NCBI GenBank assembly: GCA_963740525.1
Contig: CAVUEG010000006.1
Span: forward strand, 248,001 to 312,000
Direction of reading: 5' to 3'
DNA length: 64,000 nucleotides
Source of the DNA: CAVUEG01 sp963740525
GTDB taxonomy: Bacteria > Actinomycetota > Actinomycetes > Propionibacteriales > Nocardioidaceae
Shown here: positions 1 through 7,976 of the stretch, piece by piece
Layout of the letters: each line of letters begins with the position of its first letter
How positions within the stretch are numbered: position 1 is the first letter of the stretch
The notes under the pieces: model-generated
What the model saw: only the letters and a program-made list of their open reading frames with translations
Told to the model about the DNA's origin: nothing
Databases searched by the model: none
Made by a program: the position numbers and the translations under genes

Positions 1-131
1 TGAGGTGGTGGTGCGGGTGGATGAGTCGTTCATGAGGGCTCCCGAGACAGGTTTCCTGTGGTGGTCTCCCACGAAACCGTGCCTCCACGGCGCCTGTCAA
101 CGGGCACTTTCCAGTGGCCGACCGGGAGCCG

Positions 132-1079
132 TCAGGCCCAGAGCTGGCCCTCCAGCCGGTCCTCGGCCTCGTCGATCGTGCCTTCGTAGGCCCCGGTGGA
201 GAGGTACTTCCAGCCGCCGTCGCAGACCACGAAGACGATGTCCGCGCGCTCCCCCGCCTTCAGGGACTTCGCGGCCTGGCCCAGGGCTGCGTGCAGGATC
301 GCGCCGGTCGAGATCCCCGCGAAGATCCCCTCGGACTCCAGCAGCTCCCGGACGCGGCGTACGGCGTCTCGCGGTCCGACGGAGAAGCGGGCGTCGATCA
401 TCGTGGCGTCGTACAGCTCGGGGACGAACCCCTCGTCGAGGTTGCGGAGGCCGTAGACGAGCTCGCCGTAGCGCGGCTCGGCCGCCACGATGCGCACCTC
501 GGGCTTGTTCTCGCGGAAGAAGCGTCCAGCACCCATCAGCGTCCCGGTCGTACCCAGCCCGGCCACGAAGTGGGTCACGGTGGGCAGGTCGGCCAGGATC
601 TCCGGGGCGGTGCCCTCGTAGTGCGCCAGGGCGTTCGCAGGGTTGCCGTACTGGTAGAGCATCACCCAGTCGGGGTGCTCTCCGGCCATCTTCTTGGCCA
701 CGCGCACGGCCTCGTTCGACCCTCCGGCCGCCGGTGAGGAGACGATCTCGGCCCCCCACATGCGCAGCAGCAGGCGGCGCTCCTCCGACGTGTTCTCGGG
801 CATCACGCAGACCAGGCGGTAGCCACGCAGCTTGGCCACCATCGCCAGCGAGATGCCGGTGTTGCCCGAGGTCGGCTCCAGGATCGTGCAGCCGGGCCGC
901 AGCAGGCCCTCCTTCTCGGCCTGCTCGATCATCTTCAGCGCCGCGCGGTCCTTGATCGACCCGGTCGGGTTCTGGTCCTCCAGCTTCGCCCAGAGGCGTA
1001 CGTCGGGGGACGGCGAGAGACGCGGCAGCCCCACCAGCGGGGTACCGCCGACGGAAGCGAGGAGGGAGTCGTGGATCAA
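132..1079 (-). CDS. cysM: CysM-type cysteine synthase (O-phosphoserine sulfhydrylase)
   Basis: PLP-dependent synthase of 315 residues. By family it joins O-phosphoserine to the sulfur carried as thiocarboxylate on CysO, making CysO-cysteine in the cytoplasm. Visible are the PLP lysine in NPTGSIKDR (K43), the phosphate/substrate loop TSGNTGIS at about 70-77 and the glycine loop GLGTTGT near 195. The start is TTG at 1079, overlapping the cysO stop (TTGA), which indicates translational coupling. It is last in the mec-cysO-cysM run, the arrangement known from Mycobacterium tuberculosis. O-acetylserine use cannot be excluded from sequence, but the gene context favours the CysO-dependent enzyme. 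Confidence 0.93.
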   Translation of the reverse strand: MIHDSLLASVGGTPLVGLPRLSPSPDVRLWAKLEDQNPTGSIKDRAALKMIEQAEKEGLLRPGCTILEPTSGNTGISLAMVAKLRGYRLVCVMPENTSEERRLLLRMWGAEIVSSPAAGGSNEAVRVAKKMAGEHPDWVMLYQYGNPANALAHYEGTAPEILADLPTVTHFVAGLGTTGTLMGAGRFFRENKPEVRIVAAEPRYGELVYGLRNLDEGFVPELYDATMIDARFSVGPRDAVRRVRELLESEGIFAGISTGAILHAALGQAAKSLKAGERADIVFVVCDGGWKYLSTGAYEGTIDEAEDRLEGQLWA

Positions 1080-1372
1080 GCGGGGAACGCCCTCAGCCCG
1101 GCGCCACCGGCCACGGCCGGGAGCACGACGACCTGGTCGCCGTCCGAGACGGAGGTCTCGAGGCCACCGGTGAAGCGCACGTCCTCGTCGTTGACGTAGA
1201 CGTTGACGAACCGACGCAGGTCGCCGGCGTCGATCAGGCGCTCCTTGATCCCCGGGTGGTTGCTCTCGAGGTCGTCGATGACCTCGGACAGGGTGGCACC
1301 GGAGCCCGACACGGCCTTCTGGCCACCCGTGTACGTGCGCAGGATGGTGGGGATGCGGACCTCGATGGTCAT
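1076..1372 (-). CDS. cysO: CysO, ubiquitin-like sulfur carrier protein
   Basis: 98-residue MoaD/ThiS-fold carrier. Its C-terminal Gly-Gly is converted to a thiocarboxylate that feeds CysM. The characteristic end LPAVAGG is present with Gly-Gly at 89-90. Unlike the mycobacterial protein as I remember it, which stops at Gly-Gly, the frame continues for eight residues (AGLRAFPA) before the TGA that overlaps the cysM start. The extension would have to be removed before activation, and the metalloprotease encoded just upstream could do that. ATG start; first gene boundary 25 nt after mec. Confidence 0.92.
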   Translation of the reverse strand: MTIEVRIPTILRTYTGGQKAVSGSGATLSEVIDDLESNHPGIKERLIDAGDLRRFVNVYVNDEDVRFTGGLETSVSDGDQVVVLPAVAGGAGLRAFPA

Positions 1373-1397
1373 CAGGCTTCGCTCCTTGCTGTGGGAC

Positions 1398-1853
1398 TCA
1401 GACGGACGAGTCGCCCGGTCTGCTGGGGGGGAGTGCGTCGACGACGGTGACCTGTTCCTCGGTCACCTCACCGTCGATGATCCTGTATGACCTGAACTCC
1501 ACAGCGCCCGGGCTATTCCCGTGCTCACGTGTGCTGACCAGCACATAGTGGGCGTTGGGCTCCGAGGCCAGCCCGATGTCGGTGCGGCTGGGGTAGGCCT
1601 CCGTGGCGGTGTGTGAGTGGTAGATCACCACCGGCTCCTCGTCGCGGGCGTCCATCTCCTTGTAGAGCGCGAGCAGGTCGACGGTGTCGAACTCGTAGAA
1701 CGTGGGTGAGCCCGCGGCGTTCACCATCTCCACCAGGCGTTGGGCACGGTCCGAACCCTCGGGCCCGGCGACCACCCCACACGCTTCGTCCGGGTGGTCG
1801 CGCTTGGCGTGGGCGACGATCGCGTCGTAGGTCTTCCGATCGAGGGTCAGCAC
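1398..1853 (-). CDS. mec: Mec, JAMM/Mov34 zinc metalloprotease
   Basis: 151-residue JAMM-fold peptidase that in mycobacteria releases cysteine from CysO-cysteine and regenerates the carrier. The JAMM signature is complete: E23 in DEACG, then HSHT with H79 and H81, S89 and D92 in PSRTDI. I chose the GTG at 1853 because homology-like sequence (LTLDRKTYDAI) begins there and the upstream in-frame residues look non-coding. A GTG at 1877 is a possible alternative. It is first in the mec-cysO-cysM operon. Confidence 0.9.
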   Translation of the reverse strand: MLTLDRKTYDAIVAHAKRDHPDEACGVVAGPEGSDRAQRLVEMVNAAGSPTFYEFDTVDLLALYKEMDARDEEPVVIYHSHTATEAYPSRTDIGLASEPNAHYVLVSTREHGNSPGAVEFRSYRIIDGEVTEEQVTVVDALPPSRPGDSSV

Positions 1854-1926
1854 GTCTTTCAGGGTAGGTGAGCCCACGGGACGCCCCGGGGCCGCCCGGA
1901 GGGCGTCCAGATCGTGAGACGCAGGC

Positions 1927-2385
1927 TCAGTCGCGTCGCATCGGCACGTGTGGGATCCCGTCATCGAGGAACTCCGGGCCGGTCGGCACGAAGCCGAACC
2001 CGGCGTACCAGCCGGCCAGGTACGACTGCGCGTCCAGGACGACAGGCGCGGCGCCACACGCCTCCAGCGCGGCGCTCATCAGTGCACCGGCGACTCCACG
2101 GCCCCGATGGGCCCCGGAGACGCACAGCCGCCCGATCCGGCGTACGCCGTCGGGGTCGGCCAACAGCCTCAGGTAGCCCACGACGCCTCCGTGGGAGTCG
2201 GCTTCCCACAGGTGCAGGGTGTCCGCCTCGACGTCACGACCGTCGAGCTCGGGATAGGCGCACTCCTGCTCGACGACGAAGACGTCGACACGGAGCCGGA
2301 GCAGGTCGTGCCAGGTGCGGGCGTCGAGCTCTGCGAACCGCCTCAGGTGACGGGAATGCCCGGTCGGCCCGGTCGGCCCGGTCAC
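1927..2385 (-). CDS. GNAT-family N-acetyltransferase (ElaA-like)
   Basis: 152-residue single-domain acetyltransferase. It has the ElaA-type opening (LLRLRVDVFVVEQECAYPELD), then the acetyl-CoA loop around RIGRLCVSGAHRGRGVAGALM and a C-terminal YAGFGF segment typical of GNAT enzymes. The substrate is unknown. The GTG start overlaps the stop of the upstream DUF2017 gene (GTGA at 2382-2385), so the two are translationally coupled. In-frame sequence upstream of 2385 is the shadow of DUF2017. Confidence 0.82.
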   Translation of the reverse strand: MTGPTGPTGHSRHLRRFAELDARTWHDLLRLRVDVFVVEQECAYPELDGRDVEADTLHLWEADSHGGVVGYLRLLADPDGVRRIGRLCVSGAHRGRGVAGALMSAALEACGAAPVVLDAQSYLAGWYAGFGFVPTGPEFLDDGIPHVPMRRD

Positions 2386-2969
2386 GGGCTGAGCGCCTGC
2401 ACCAGCGACTCCTGGAGGTAGCCGACCCACTCGTAGATGTCGTGCACCTGGGCGCGCGGGTCCTCGTCGGGGAGGGAGTACCAGAACTCCTCGTCGCCCT
2501 CCTCGATCTCCAGGCGGCTGGCGAGGGCGAGCCTGATGTCGGTGAAGCTGCGCATCCACGCGTGGGCGGCGCCCTTGTCGAGCTCGACGACGACGTTCAG
2601 GTCGTCCTCAACGAGCTGGGCGGGGAGGCCACCCTCCTCGAGGGCGTCGATGATCGCGGAAGCGTTGCGGGCCTTGCCATCACGCAGGGAGCCCTCGGTG
2701 AATCGCCGGAAGTCACCGGCCGCCTCGTCGTCGTCGAGGTAGGCGGTCGGGAACAACCGTGCGAGCACCGGATCCTCCGGCTCGGTGGTCGGTCCTGAGA
2801 AGTCCAGCATCGCCTCGAGCGGGTCGTCGCCGGGCGTGGGCGCGGCGGCCTCGTTGCGCAGGAGCTCGACGAGCTGCGAGGCGAGCGAGCGGAGCAGGTC
2901 GGCCTCGAAGCCGCTGAAGCTGGCGGTGAGGATCCCCTGGCGCGGGACTGCGACGAAGCCGTCGGTCAT
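2382..2969 (-). CDS. DUF2017 family protein
   Basis: 195-residue acidic cytoplasmic protein of the actinobacterial DUF2017 family, whose molecular role is not established. Conserved-looking elements are the N-terminal FSGFEADLLRSLASQLVELL helix, DPVLARLFPTAY in the middle, and the C-terminal YEWVGYLQESLVQAL. It starts 3 nt after the clpS stop and overlaps the next acetyltransferase by 4 nt. Co-occurrence directly behind clpS is usual in Actinobacteria and hints at a link to Clp-dependent turnover; that link is inference. Confidence 0.85.
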   Translation of the reverse strand: MTDGFVAVPRQGILTASFSGFEADLLRSLASQLVELLRNEAAAPTPGDDPLEAMLDFSGPTTEPEDPVLARLFPTAYLDDDEAAGDFRRFTEGSLRDGKARNASAIIDALEEGGLPAQLVEDDLNVVVELDKGAAHAWMRSFTDIRLALASRLEIEEGDEEFWYSLPDEDPRAQVHDIYEWVGYLQESLVQALSP

Positions 2970-2972
2970 ACC

Positions 2973-3275
2973 TCAGCCATCCGCCTTCTGCATCGTGGCC
3001 CACAGGCCGTACTCGTGCATGGCTTGCACGTCGCGCTCCATCTCCTCGCGCGAGCCCGTCGAGACGACCGACCGACCGTCCTTGTGCACCTCCATCATCA
3101 GCTTCTCGGCCTTCTTCTTGGCGTAGCCGAAGTAGGTCTGGAAGACGTAGCTGACGTAGGACATGAGGTTCACGGGGTCGTTCCACACGATGGTGACCCA
3201 GGGCCGGGCGAGGAGGGTGACCTCGTCGACCTCCGGCTGCTCGATCTCGACGGGTGCGGTGGACACGTGGGCCAT
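2973..3275 (-). CDS. clpS: ATP-dependent Clp protease adaptor ClpS
   Basis: 100-residue adaptor that presents N-degron substrates to the Clp ATPase/ClpP protease. The core VTIVWNDPVNLMSYV at about 27-41 is the classic ClpS loop, followed by the MEVHKDG segment and the EEMERDVQAMHEYGLWATM helix. I place the start at the ATG at 3275 (MAHVSTAP). The nine upstream in-frame residues run into the divergent pncB promoter. The short disordered N-terminus before residue 25 is normal for the family. Confidence 0.92.
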   Translation of the reverse strand: MAHVSTAPVEIEQPEVDEVTLLARPWVTIVWNDPVNLMSYVSYVFQTYFGYAKKKAEKLMMEVHKDGRSVVSTGSREEMERDVQAMHEYGLWATMQKADG

Positions 3276-3357
3276 TGTGCCGAAACCCCCCGCCCCAGGC
3301 ACAGGCGGGCACGCCCGAGCACTCCTGCGCCCGACGGGGGGTGGCTAGGCTGCGCGG

Positions 3358-4650
3358 GTGAGCGACTCCACAGCGCTGCTGACGGACCACTACGAGCTGA
3401 CCATGCTGCAGGCCGCGCTGCAGGCGGGCACTGCCGACCGTCGGTCCGTCTTCGAGCTGTTCCCACGGAGGCTTCCGGATGGCCGCCGCTACGGCGTGGT
3501 CGCCGGTGTCGGCCGGGCTCTCGACGCCTTCGAACGGTTCCGCTTCGACGACGAGGCGCTCTCCGCGCTGCGCGACCACGAGGTGGTCGACGACCAGACG
3601 CTCGAGTGGCTCGCGGGCTACCGGTTCACCGGGGACATCTGGGGCTACCCCGAGGGCGAGGTGTACCTCCCCTACTCCCCGCTCATGGTCGTCGAGGCCT
3701 GCTTCGCCGAGGCCGTCCTGCTGGAGACCCTGCTGCTCTCGATCCTCAACCACGACTCCGCCGTGGCGTCCGCGGCGTCCCGGATGACGTGGGCGGCCGG
3801 GGACCGGCCCTGCATCGAGATGGGCTCGCGGCGCACCCATGAGGAGGCGGCGGTCGCCGCGGCGAGGTCGGCGTACATCGCGGGCTTCTCCGCCACGTCC
3901 AACCTCGCCGCGCGTCAGCGGTACGGCGTCCCGACCGCCGGGACCAGCGCCCACAGCTTCACCCTGCTCCACGACACCGAGGAGGATGCGTTCCGGGCCC
4001 AGGTGACGTCACTCGGCAGGGGGACCACGCTGCTGGTCGACACCTACGACATCGCGACCGCGGTGCGACTCGCCGTGGAGGTGGCCGGTCCCGAGCTCGG
4101 CGCGGTGCGCCTCGACTCCGGCGACCTCGGTCTGCTGGCACACCAGGTCCGTGCCCAGCTCGACTCGCTCGGGGCGCACGACACCCGGATCGTGGTCACC
4201 TCGGACCTCGACGAGTTCGCGATCGCGGCGCTGGCCGCCGCCCCCGTCGACGGGTACGGCGTCGGCACCCAGCTGGTGACCGGCAGCGGACATCCGACGT
4301 GTGGCTTCGTCTACAAGCTCGTCTCCCGCGAGGACGCCTCCGGCCAGATGGTCGGCGTCGCCAAGAAGAGCACCGACAAGGTCTCGATCGGTGGCCGCAA
4401 GTGGGCGCTCCGCCGCCGCAGCAGCAAGGGGGTGGCCGAGGCCGAGGTGGTGGGGGTGGGCCGCCCGCCCACGGACGACGGCGACGACCGGGCCCTGCTG
4501 GTCCCGTTGGTGCGCGACGGTGTCGTGGTCGGCCGGGAGGACCTCGAGCAGTCCCGCGCCCGACACCTGTCGGCCCGCGATGAGCTCCCGCTCGATGCCC
4601 GCAAGCTGTCCAAGGGCGGCCCCGCCATTCCGACCGAGCACGTAACCTGA
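3358..4650 (+). CDS. pncB: Nicotinate phosphoribosyltransferase
   Basis: 430-residue cytoplasmic enzyme making nicotinate mononucleotide from nicotinate and PRPP for NAD salvage. Family features visible are the N-terminal LLTDHYELTMLQAAL, the GTSAHSFTLLHDTEEDAF segment, the substrate-binding VRLDSGDLG, and the GVGTQLVTGSGHPTCGFVYKLV loop. The start is GTG at 3358. It is followed after 5 nt by an esterase and then by pncA, so the two NAD-salvage enzymes probably share an operon. Confidence 0.94.
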   Translation: MSDSTALLTDHYELTMLQAALQAGTADRRSVFELFPRRLPDGRRYGVVAGVGRALDAFERFRFDDEALSALRDHEVVDDQTLEWLAGYRFTGDIWGYPEGEVYLPYSPLMVVEACFAEAVLLETLLLSILNHDSAVASAASRMTWAAGDRPCIEMGSRRTHEEAAVAAARSAYIAGFSATSNLAARQRYGVPTAGTSAHSFTLLHDTEEDAFRAQVTSLGRGTTLLVDTYDIATAVRLAVEVAGPELGAVRLDSGDLGLLAHQVRAQLDSLGAHDTRIVVTSDLDEFAIAALAAAPVDGYGVGTQLVTGSGHPTCGFVYKLVSREDASGQMVGVAKKSTDKVSIGGRKWALRRRSSKGVAEAEVVGVGRPPTDDGDDRALLVPLVRDGVVVGREDLEQSRARHLSARDELPLDARKLSKGGPAIPTEHVT

Positions 4651-4655
4651 CCGCG

Positions 4656-5429
4656 ATGGCACTGCTCACCTGTGACTTCTTCTCCGACGTCCTCGAGATG
4701 GGGACGTCGATGAGCGTGGTGCTGCCGCAGGCCGTGGAGGCGCAGATCGGCGTCGCGGACACACCGCGCAGCGACGAGCCGCCGGTCCTGTACCTCCTGC
4801 ACGGGCTCTCCGACGACCACAGCGCCTGGCTGCGCTACACCCCCGTCGAGCGGTACGCCGACCAGTACGGCGTCGCGGTCGTCATGCCCCGCGTGGACCG
4901 GAGCTTCTACGCCGACGAGGCGCACGGCCTGCCGTACTGGACCTTCCTGTCCGAGGAGCTGCCCTCGGTCGTGGGGTCGTTCTTCCGGGTCTCCCAGCGA
5001 CGCGAGGACACCTTCGTGGCCGGCCTCTCGATGGGCGGGTACGGCGCCCTGAAGTGGGCACTGCGTCATCCCGACCGGTTCGCCGCCGCGGCCAGCATGT
5101 CCGGGGCGCTCGACCTCGCCGCACTGATGGCGAGCGGCCAGCGTGACGCCCTCTTCGAGCGGGTCTACGACGGGCGGCTCGGCACCGGCGACGACCTCCT
5201 CGCCCTGGTCGAGGCCGCAGGAACCTCGACTCCCCTCCTGCACGTCAGCTGTGGCACCGAGGACGAGCTCCTCGCCGGCAACGAACGGTTCGTCTCTGTC
5301 GCTCGCCGGGCCGGGGCCGAGGTGACCGTTGACTTCCGCCCCGGCGAGCACGAGTGGGGCTTCTGGGATCGCGAGCTCCGCGAGGTGCTGGCCTGGCTAC
5401 CGCTGGTGGGCGCGAGGAGCCAGGGCTAA
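4656..5429 (+). CDS. Alpha/beta-hydrolase esterase (esterase D/FrmB-like)
   Basis: 257-residue serine hydrolase. The nucleophile elbow GLSMGGYG places the catalytic serine at 125. The oxyanion region YLLHGLSDDHSAWL lies near 46-59, and the likely catalytic histidine is in PGEHEWGFWD near the C-terminus. Such enzymes deacylate small esters, including S-formyl thiols; the substrate here is unknown. There is no signal peptide, so it should be cytoplasmic. It sits between pncB and pncA with gaps of 5 and 10 nt, suggesting co-transcription rather than a proven NAD role. Confidence 0.85.
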   Translation: MALLTCDFFSDVLEMGTSMSVVLPQAVEAQIGVADTPRSDEPPVLYLLHGLSDDHSAWLRYTPVERYADQYGVAVVMPRVDRSFYADEAHGLPYWTFLSEELPSVVGSFFRVSQRREDTFVAGLSMGGYGALKWALRHPDRFAAAASMSGALDLAALMASGQRDALFERVYDGRLGTGDDLLALVEAAGTSTPLLHVSCGTEDELLAGNERFVSVARRAGAEVTVDFRPGEHEWGFWDRELREVLAWLPLVGARSQG

Positions 5430-5439
5430 TCTCTGCCCC

Positions 5440-6015
5440 ATGAAGCGCGCACTGATCGTCGTGGACGTGCAGAACGACTTCTGCGAGGGCGGCTCGCTCC
5501 CGGTGGCCGGGGGCGCCCGGGTGGCGAGTGACGTCGGGGCGCTGCTGCACCACTGGACGAACCAGGACCAGCACGCGCCGGCGTACGACCACGTGGTGGC
5601 GACCAAGGACCACCACATCGACCCAGGCAGCCATTTCTCGGCCACGCCGGACTTCGTCGAGTCCTGGCCGGTGCACTGCCGAGTGGGCACCGACGGCGAG
5701 GCCTTCCACCCCAATCTCGACCCCCAGCCGTTCGACGCGATCTTCCTCAAGGGCGAGCACGCGGCCGCCTACTCCGGCTTCGAGGGACTGGACAGCACCG
5801 GCGCCGGCCTGGCCGACTGGCTGCGCGCCCACGACGTGACCGAGGTCGACGTCTGCGGCATCGCCACCGACTACTGCGTCCGGGCCACGGCGCTGGACGC
5901 GGTCGGCAACGGCTTCGCGACGCGGCTCCTGCGCGACCTGTGCGCCGGGGTCGCCGAGGACTCCTCCGAGCGGGCACTCACCGAGATGCGCGACGCGGGG
6001 GTCACTTTCGGCTGA
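5440..6015 (+). CDS. pncA: Nicotinamidase/pyrazinamidase
   Basis: 191-residue cysteine hydrolase converting nicotinamide to nicotinate, which PncB then uses. The catalytic triad is visible as D9 (IVVDVQNDF), K104 (FLKGEHA) and C146 (GIATDYCVRAT). The metal ligands are D57, H59 and H65 in KDHHIDPGSHF. ATG at 5440 was chosen because the motif starts immediately after it; the 37 upstream in-frame codons overlap the esterase. Family members also activate pyrazinamide. Confidence 0.94.
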   Translation: MKRALIVVDVQNDFCEGGSLPVAGGARVASDVGALLHHWTNQDQHAPAYDHVVATKDHHIDPGSHFSATPDFVESWPVHCRVGTDGEAFHPNLDPQPFDAIFLKGEHAAAYSGFEGLDSTGAGLADWLRAHDVTEVDVCGIATDYCVRATALDAVGNGFATRLLRDLCAGVAEDSSERALTEMRDAGVTFG

Positions 6016-6021
6016 GCCGGC

Positions 6022-6792
6022 TCACCGACCCTCGAAGGTCGGCCGGCGCTTCTGACCGAAGGCCCGCATGCCCTCAGCTGCGTCGTCGGTGCCGAGCAGG
6101 ATCGTCTGACCGGTGCGCTCGCGTTCCAGGGCCGCCTCGAGCTGGTCGAGCGCCACGGCGTTGATCGCCTTCTTCGTGGCGGCATAGGCCAGCGGCGGTC
6201 CGCCCACCAGTCGTCGCAGGACCTTCGCCAGGACGGCGGCGTACTCCTCGTCGGGCACGCAGTGGCTGACCAGGCCCGCTTCGTACGCCGCCCGGCCGCC
6301 GAGCGGTTCGGCCAGGAGCGCCATCCGCATCGCCCTGGCCCGGCCCATCGCCACGGCCGCGGTCGCGCTCGACCCGCCGTCGGGCATCAGGCCGATCGCC
6401 GCGAAGGCCAGCACGAAGGCGGCCGACTCGGTGACGACCTGGAGGTCGCAGGCCAACGCGGCGGAGCAACCCACCCCGGCCGCCACACCGTTCACGCCGG
6501 CCACGACCGGCTTGTCCAGGGTGACGATCGCCCGGATGATCCGGTTGGCCCGGTCGAGGGCGGAGACGTCGAAGTTCTGGTGCGCGTCCTCGCCGCTCAC
6601 GTCGGCTCCGGCGCTGAACGCGCTACCTGCCCCGGTCAGCAGGACGACCCGGACGTCGTCGCGGGCCGTGGCCTCCTCGAGCAGCCGAGCCACCTCGTCG
6701 GCCATCCCCGGTGTCATCGCGTTGAGGTGCTCGGGGCGGTTCATCGTGAGGGTCAGTACGCCGTCCTCGACCGCAGCCATCAGCTCGTCCAT
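6022..6792 (-). CDS. Enoyl-CoA hydratase/isomerase family protein
   Basis: 256-residue crotonase-fold protein, probably acting on acyl-CoA. Visible are the N-terminal LTMNRPEHLNAMT, the SAFSAGAD oxyanion segment near 58-64, and the NGVAAGVG loop near 101-108. At the usual second catalytic glutamate region it reads GLMPDGGSS, so one or both hydratase glutamates appear replaced. An isomerase or another crotonase activity is therefore as likely as hydration. ATG 6792 was chosen; 18 further in-frame residues lie upstream. It is convergent with pncA. Confidence 0.85.
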   Translation of the reverse strand: MDELMAAVEDGVLTLTMNRPEHLNAMTPGMADEVARLLEEATARDDVRVVLLTGAGSAFSAGADVSGEDAHQNFDVSALDRANRIIRAIVTLDKPVVAGVNGVAAGVGCSAALACDLQVVTESAAFVLAFAAIGLMPDGGSSATAAVAMGRARAMRMALLAEPLGGRAAYEAGLVSHCVPDEEYAAVLAKVLRRLVGGPPLAYAATKKAINAVALDQLEAALERERTGQTILLGTDDAAEGMRAFGQKRRPTFEGR

Positions 6793-6823
6793 GCGCGGAA
6801 CCCTAATCCGGGGGCGCCACGGG

Positions 6824-7354
6824 TCACGCTCCCCAGCGCTCGGCAAGAGTCGCCAGCACCCGCTCGTTGCGGGCCGTGCCCGGGCCGAGGGCCTTCTCCA
6901 CCACCGGTCCGGAGATCTTCGCCTCGTGGAAGCTTCCGGCGACCCAGACCAGGGCCGCCCTCCCTCGCACGACCACTCCCTGGTCGCCGTACTCCAGGCC
7001 TTCGAGGGTTCGTACGCCGACGGCGGTGGGGCGCTCCTTGAGCAGGTAGGCGTACACCCCGGCTCCCGTCTCGGCGGCGAGGTCGGCGACGTCCCCGGCC
7101 ACCTGGGCGAGTTCCGCCGGGCTGAGCACGATCGTCGGCACCGCGAACCCGCAGTCGGCCTCGAGGACCCGCTCCACCGATGCCTCGACCTTGGCCCTGG
7201 ACCGCAGCGGCGAGCGGAACCGGACGTTGCCGGTCTGGATGTAGGTCTCCACCTCGTGGAGCCCGGCTTCCGTCAGCGCGGCCTGAAGGGCAGCCATCTT
7301 GTACTGCCTCTTTCCCACATTTATTGCTCGGAGGAACCCGATATGTGTCGGCAT
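6824..7354 (-). CDS. DUF1697 family protein
   Basis: 176-residue protein of the DUF1697 family, function unknown. The family opening HIGFLRAINVGKR and the LHEVETYIQTGNVRF block are clear, as is the C-terminal FSARTRNER-like segment, here GPGTARNERVLATL. ATG at 7354 is the first start compatible with the conserved N-terminus. The much longer open frame upstream is the shadow of the divergent acetyltransferase and hmgA. It begins 93 nt from that acetyltransferase. Confidence 0.85.
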   Translation of the reverse strand: MPTHIGFLRAINVGKRQYKMAALQAALTEAGLHEVETYIQTGNVRFRSPLRSRAKVEASVERVLEADCGFAVPTIVLSPAELAQVAGDVADLAAETGAGVYAYLLKERPTAVGVRTLEGLEYGDQGVVVRGRAALVWVAGSFHEAKISGPVVEKALGPGTARNERVLATLAERWGA

Positions 7355-7447
7355 GGGCCCATACTGCCTGTGCACGGGCCTACTCGGAGGGCCACGACGG
7401 TCCGACACGCCTCGACGGTTGTCGCGGCCTTGGGGGAGCAGGAGAGC

Positions 7448-7963
7448 GTGGAGATCCGCCACTTCGTCCACGACGACCTGCGGGCAGTCGGCCGGGTGCA
7501 CGCCCTGAGCCGGCGCGCGGCGTACGAGACCCTGGTCTCGGTGTCCGCACTCGACACGATCACCCCCGAGACCCAGGCCGACTACTGGGAGGACCGGCTC
7601 GAGCGGGCACCCCGCCGGTACGGGCTGTACGTAGGCGAGCGCGCCGGCGCGGTGGTCGGATTCGTGCTCGGCTCGGCCAACGGCGACCTGGCGACGCTCA
7701 ACGCGATCCATGTGCTGCCCGAGCTCTACGGCACGGGTGCCGGACAGCGGCTGCACGACCGGATCCTCGACGACTTCCGGGACTGGGACTGCCTGCAGGC
7801 AGAGCTGTGGGTCCTGTCGGGCAACGAGCGCGCCCAGTCGTTCTACCGCCGCAACGGCTGGGTCGCCGACGGCGCCCGACGCTCGCTGCCGATGGGCACC
7901 GACGAGGTGCCTGGCCTCCGGTACCTCCTCGACATGACCGACGAGGACCCGCCGGGGCTGTGA
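7448..7963 (+). CDS. GNAT-family N-acetyltransferase
   Basis: 171-residue acetyltransferase with the usual layout: substrate-side N-terminus (VEIRHFVHDDLRAV), central strand VGFVLGSANGDLATLNAIHVLPELYGTGAGQRLHD containing the acetyl-CoA pyrophosphate loop, and the C-terminal NERAQSFYRRNGW motif. The substrate is unknown. I chose GTG at 7448, preceded by GGAG; the very long open frame upstream has no coding signal. It ends 13 nt before the convergent hmgA stop. Confidence 0.82.
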   Translation: MEIRHFVHDDLRAVGRVHALSRRAAYETLVSVSALDTITPETQADYWEDRLERAPRRYGLYVGERAGAVVGFVLGSANGDLATLNAIHVLPELYGTGAGQRLHDRILDDFRDWDCLQAELWVLSGNERAQSFYRRNGWVADGARRSLPMGTDEVPGLRYLLDMTDEDPPGL

Positions 7964-7976
7964 GGGCTGTGAGGGC

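Noticed and set aside
1..131. Possible gene or RNA at the left edge
   Set aside because: No motif, start or stable fold stands out in the 131 nt before cysM.
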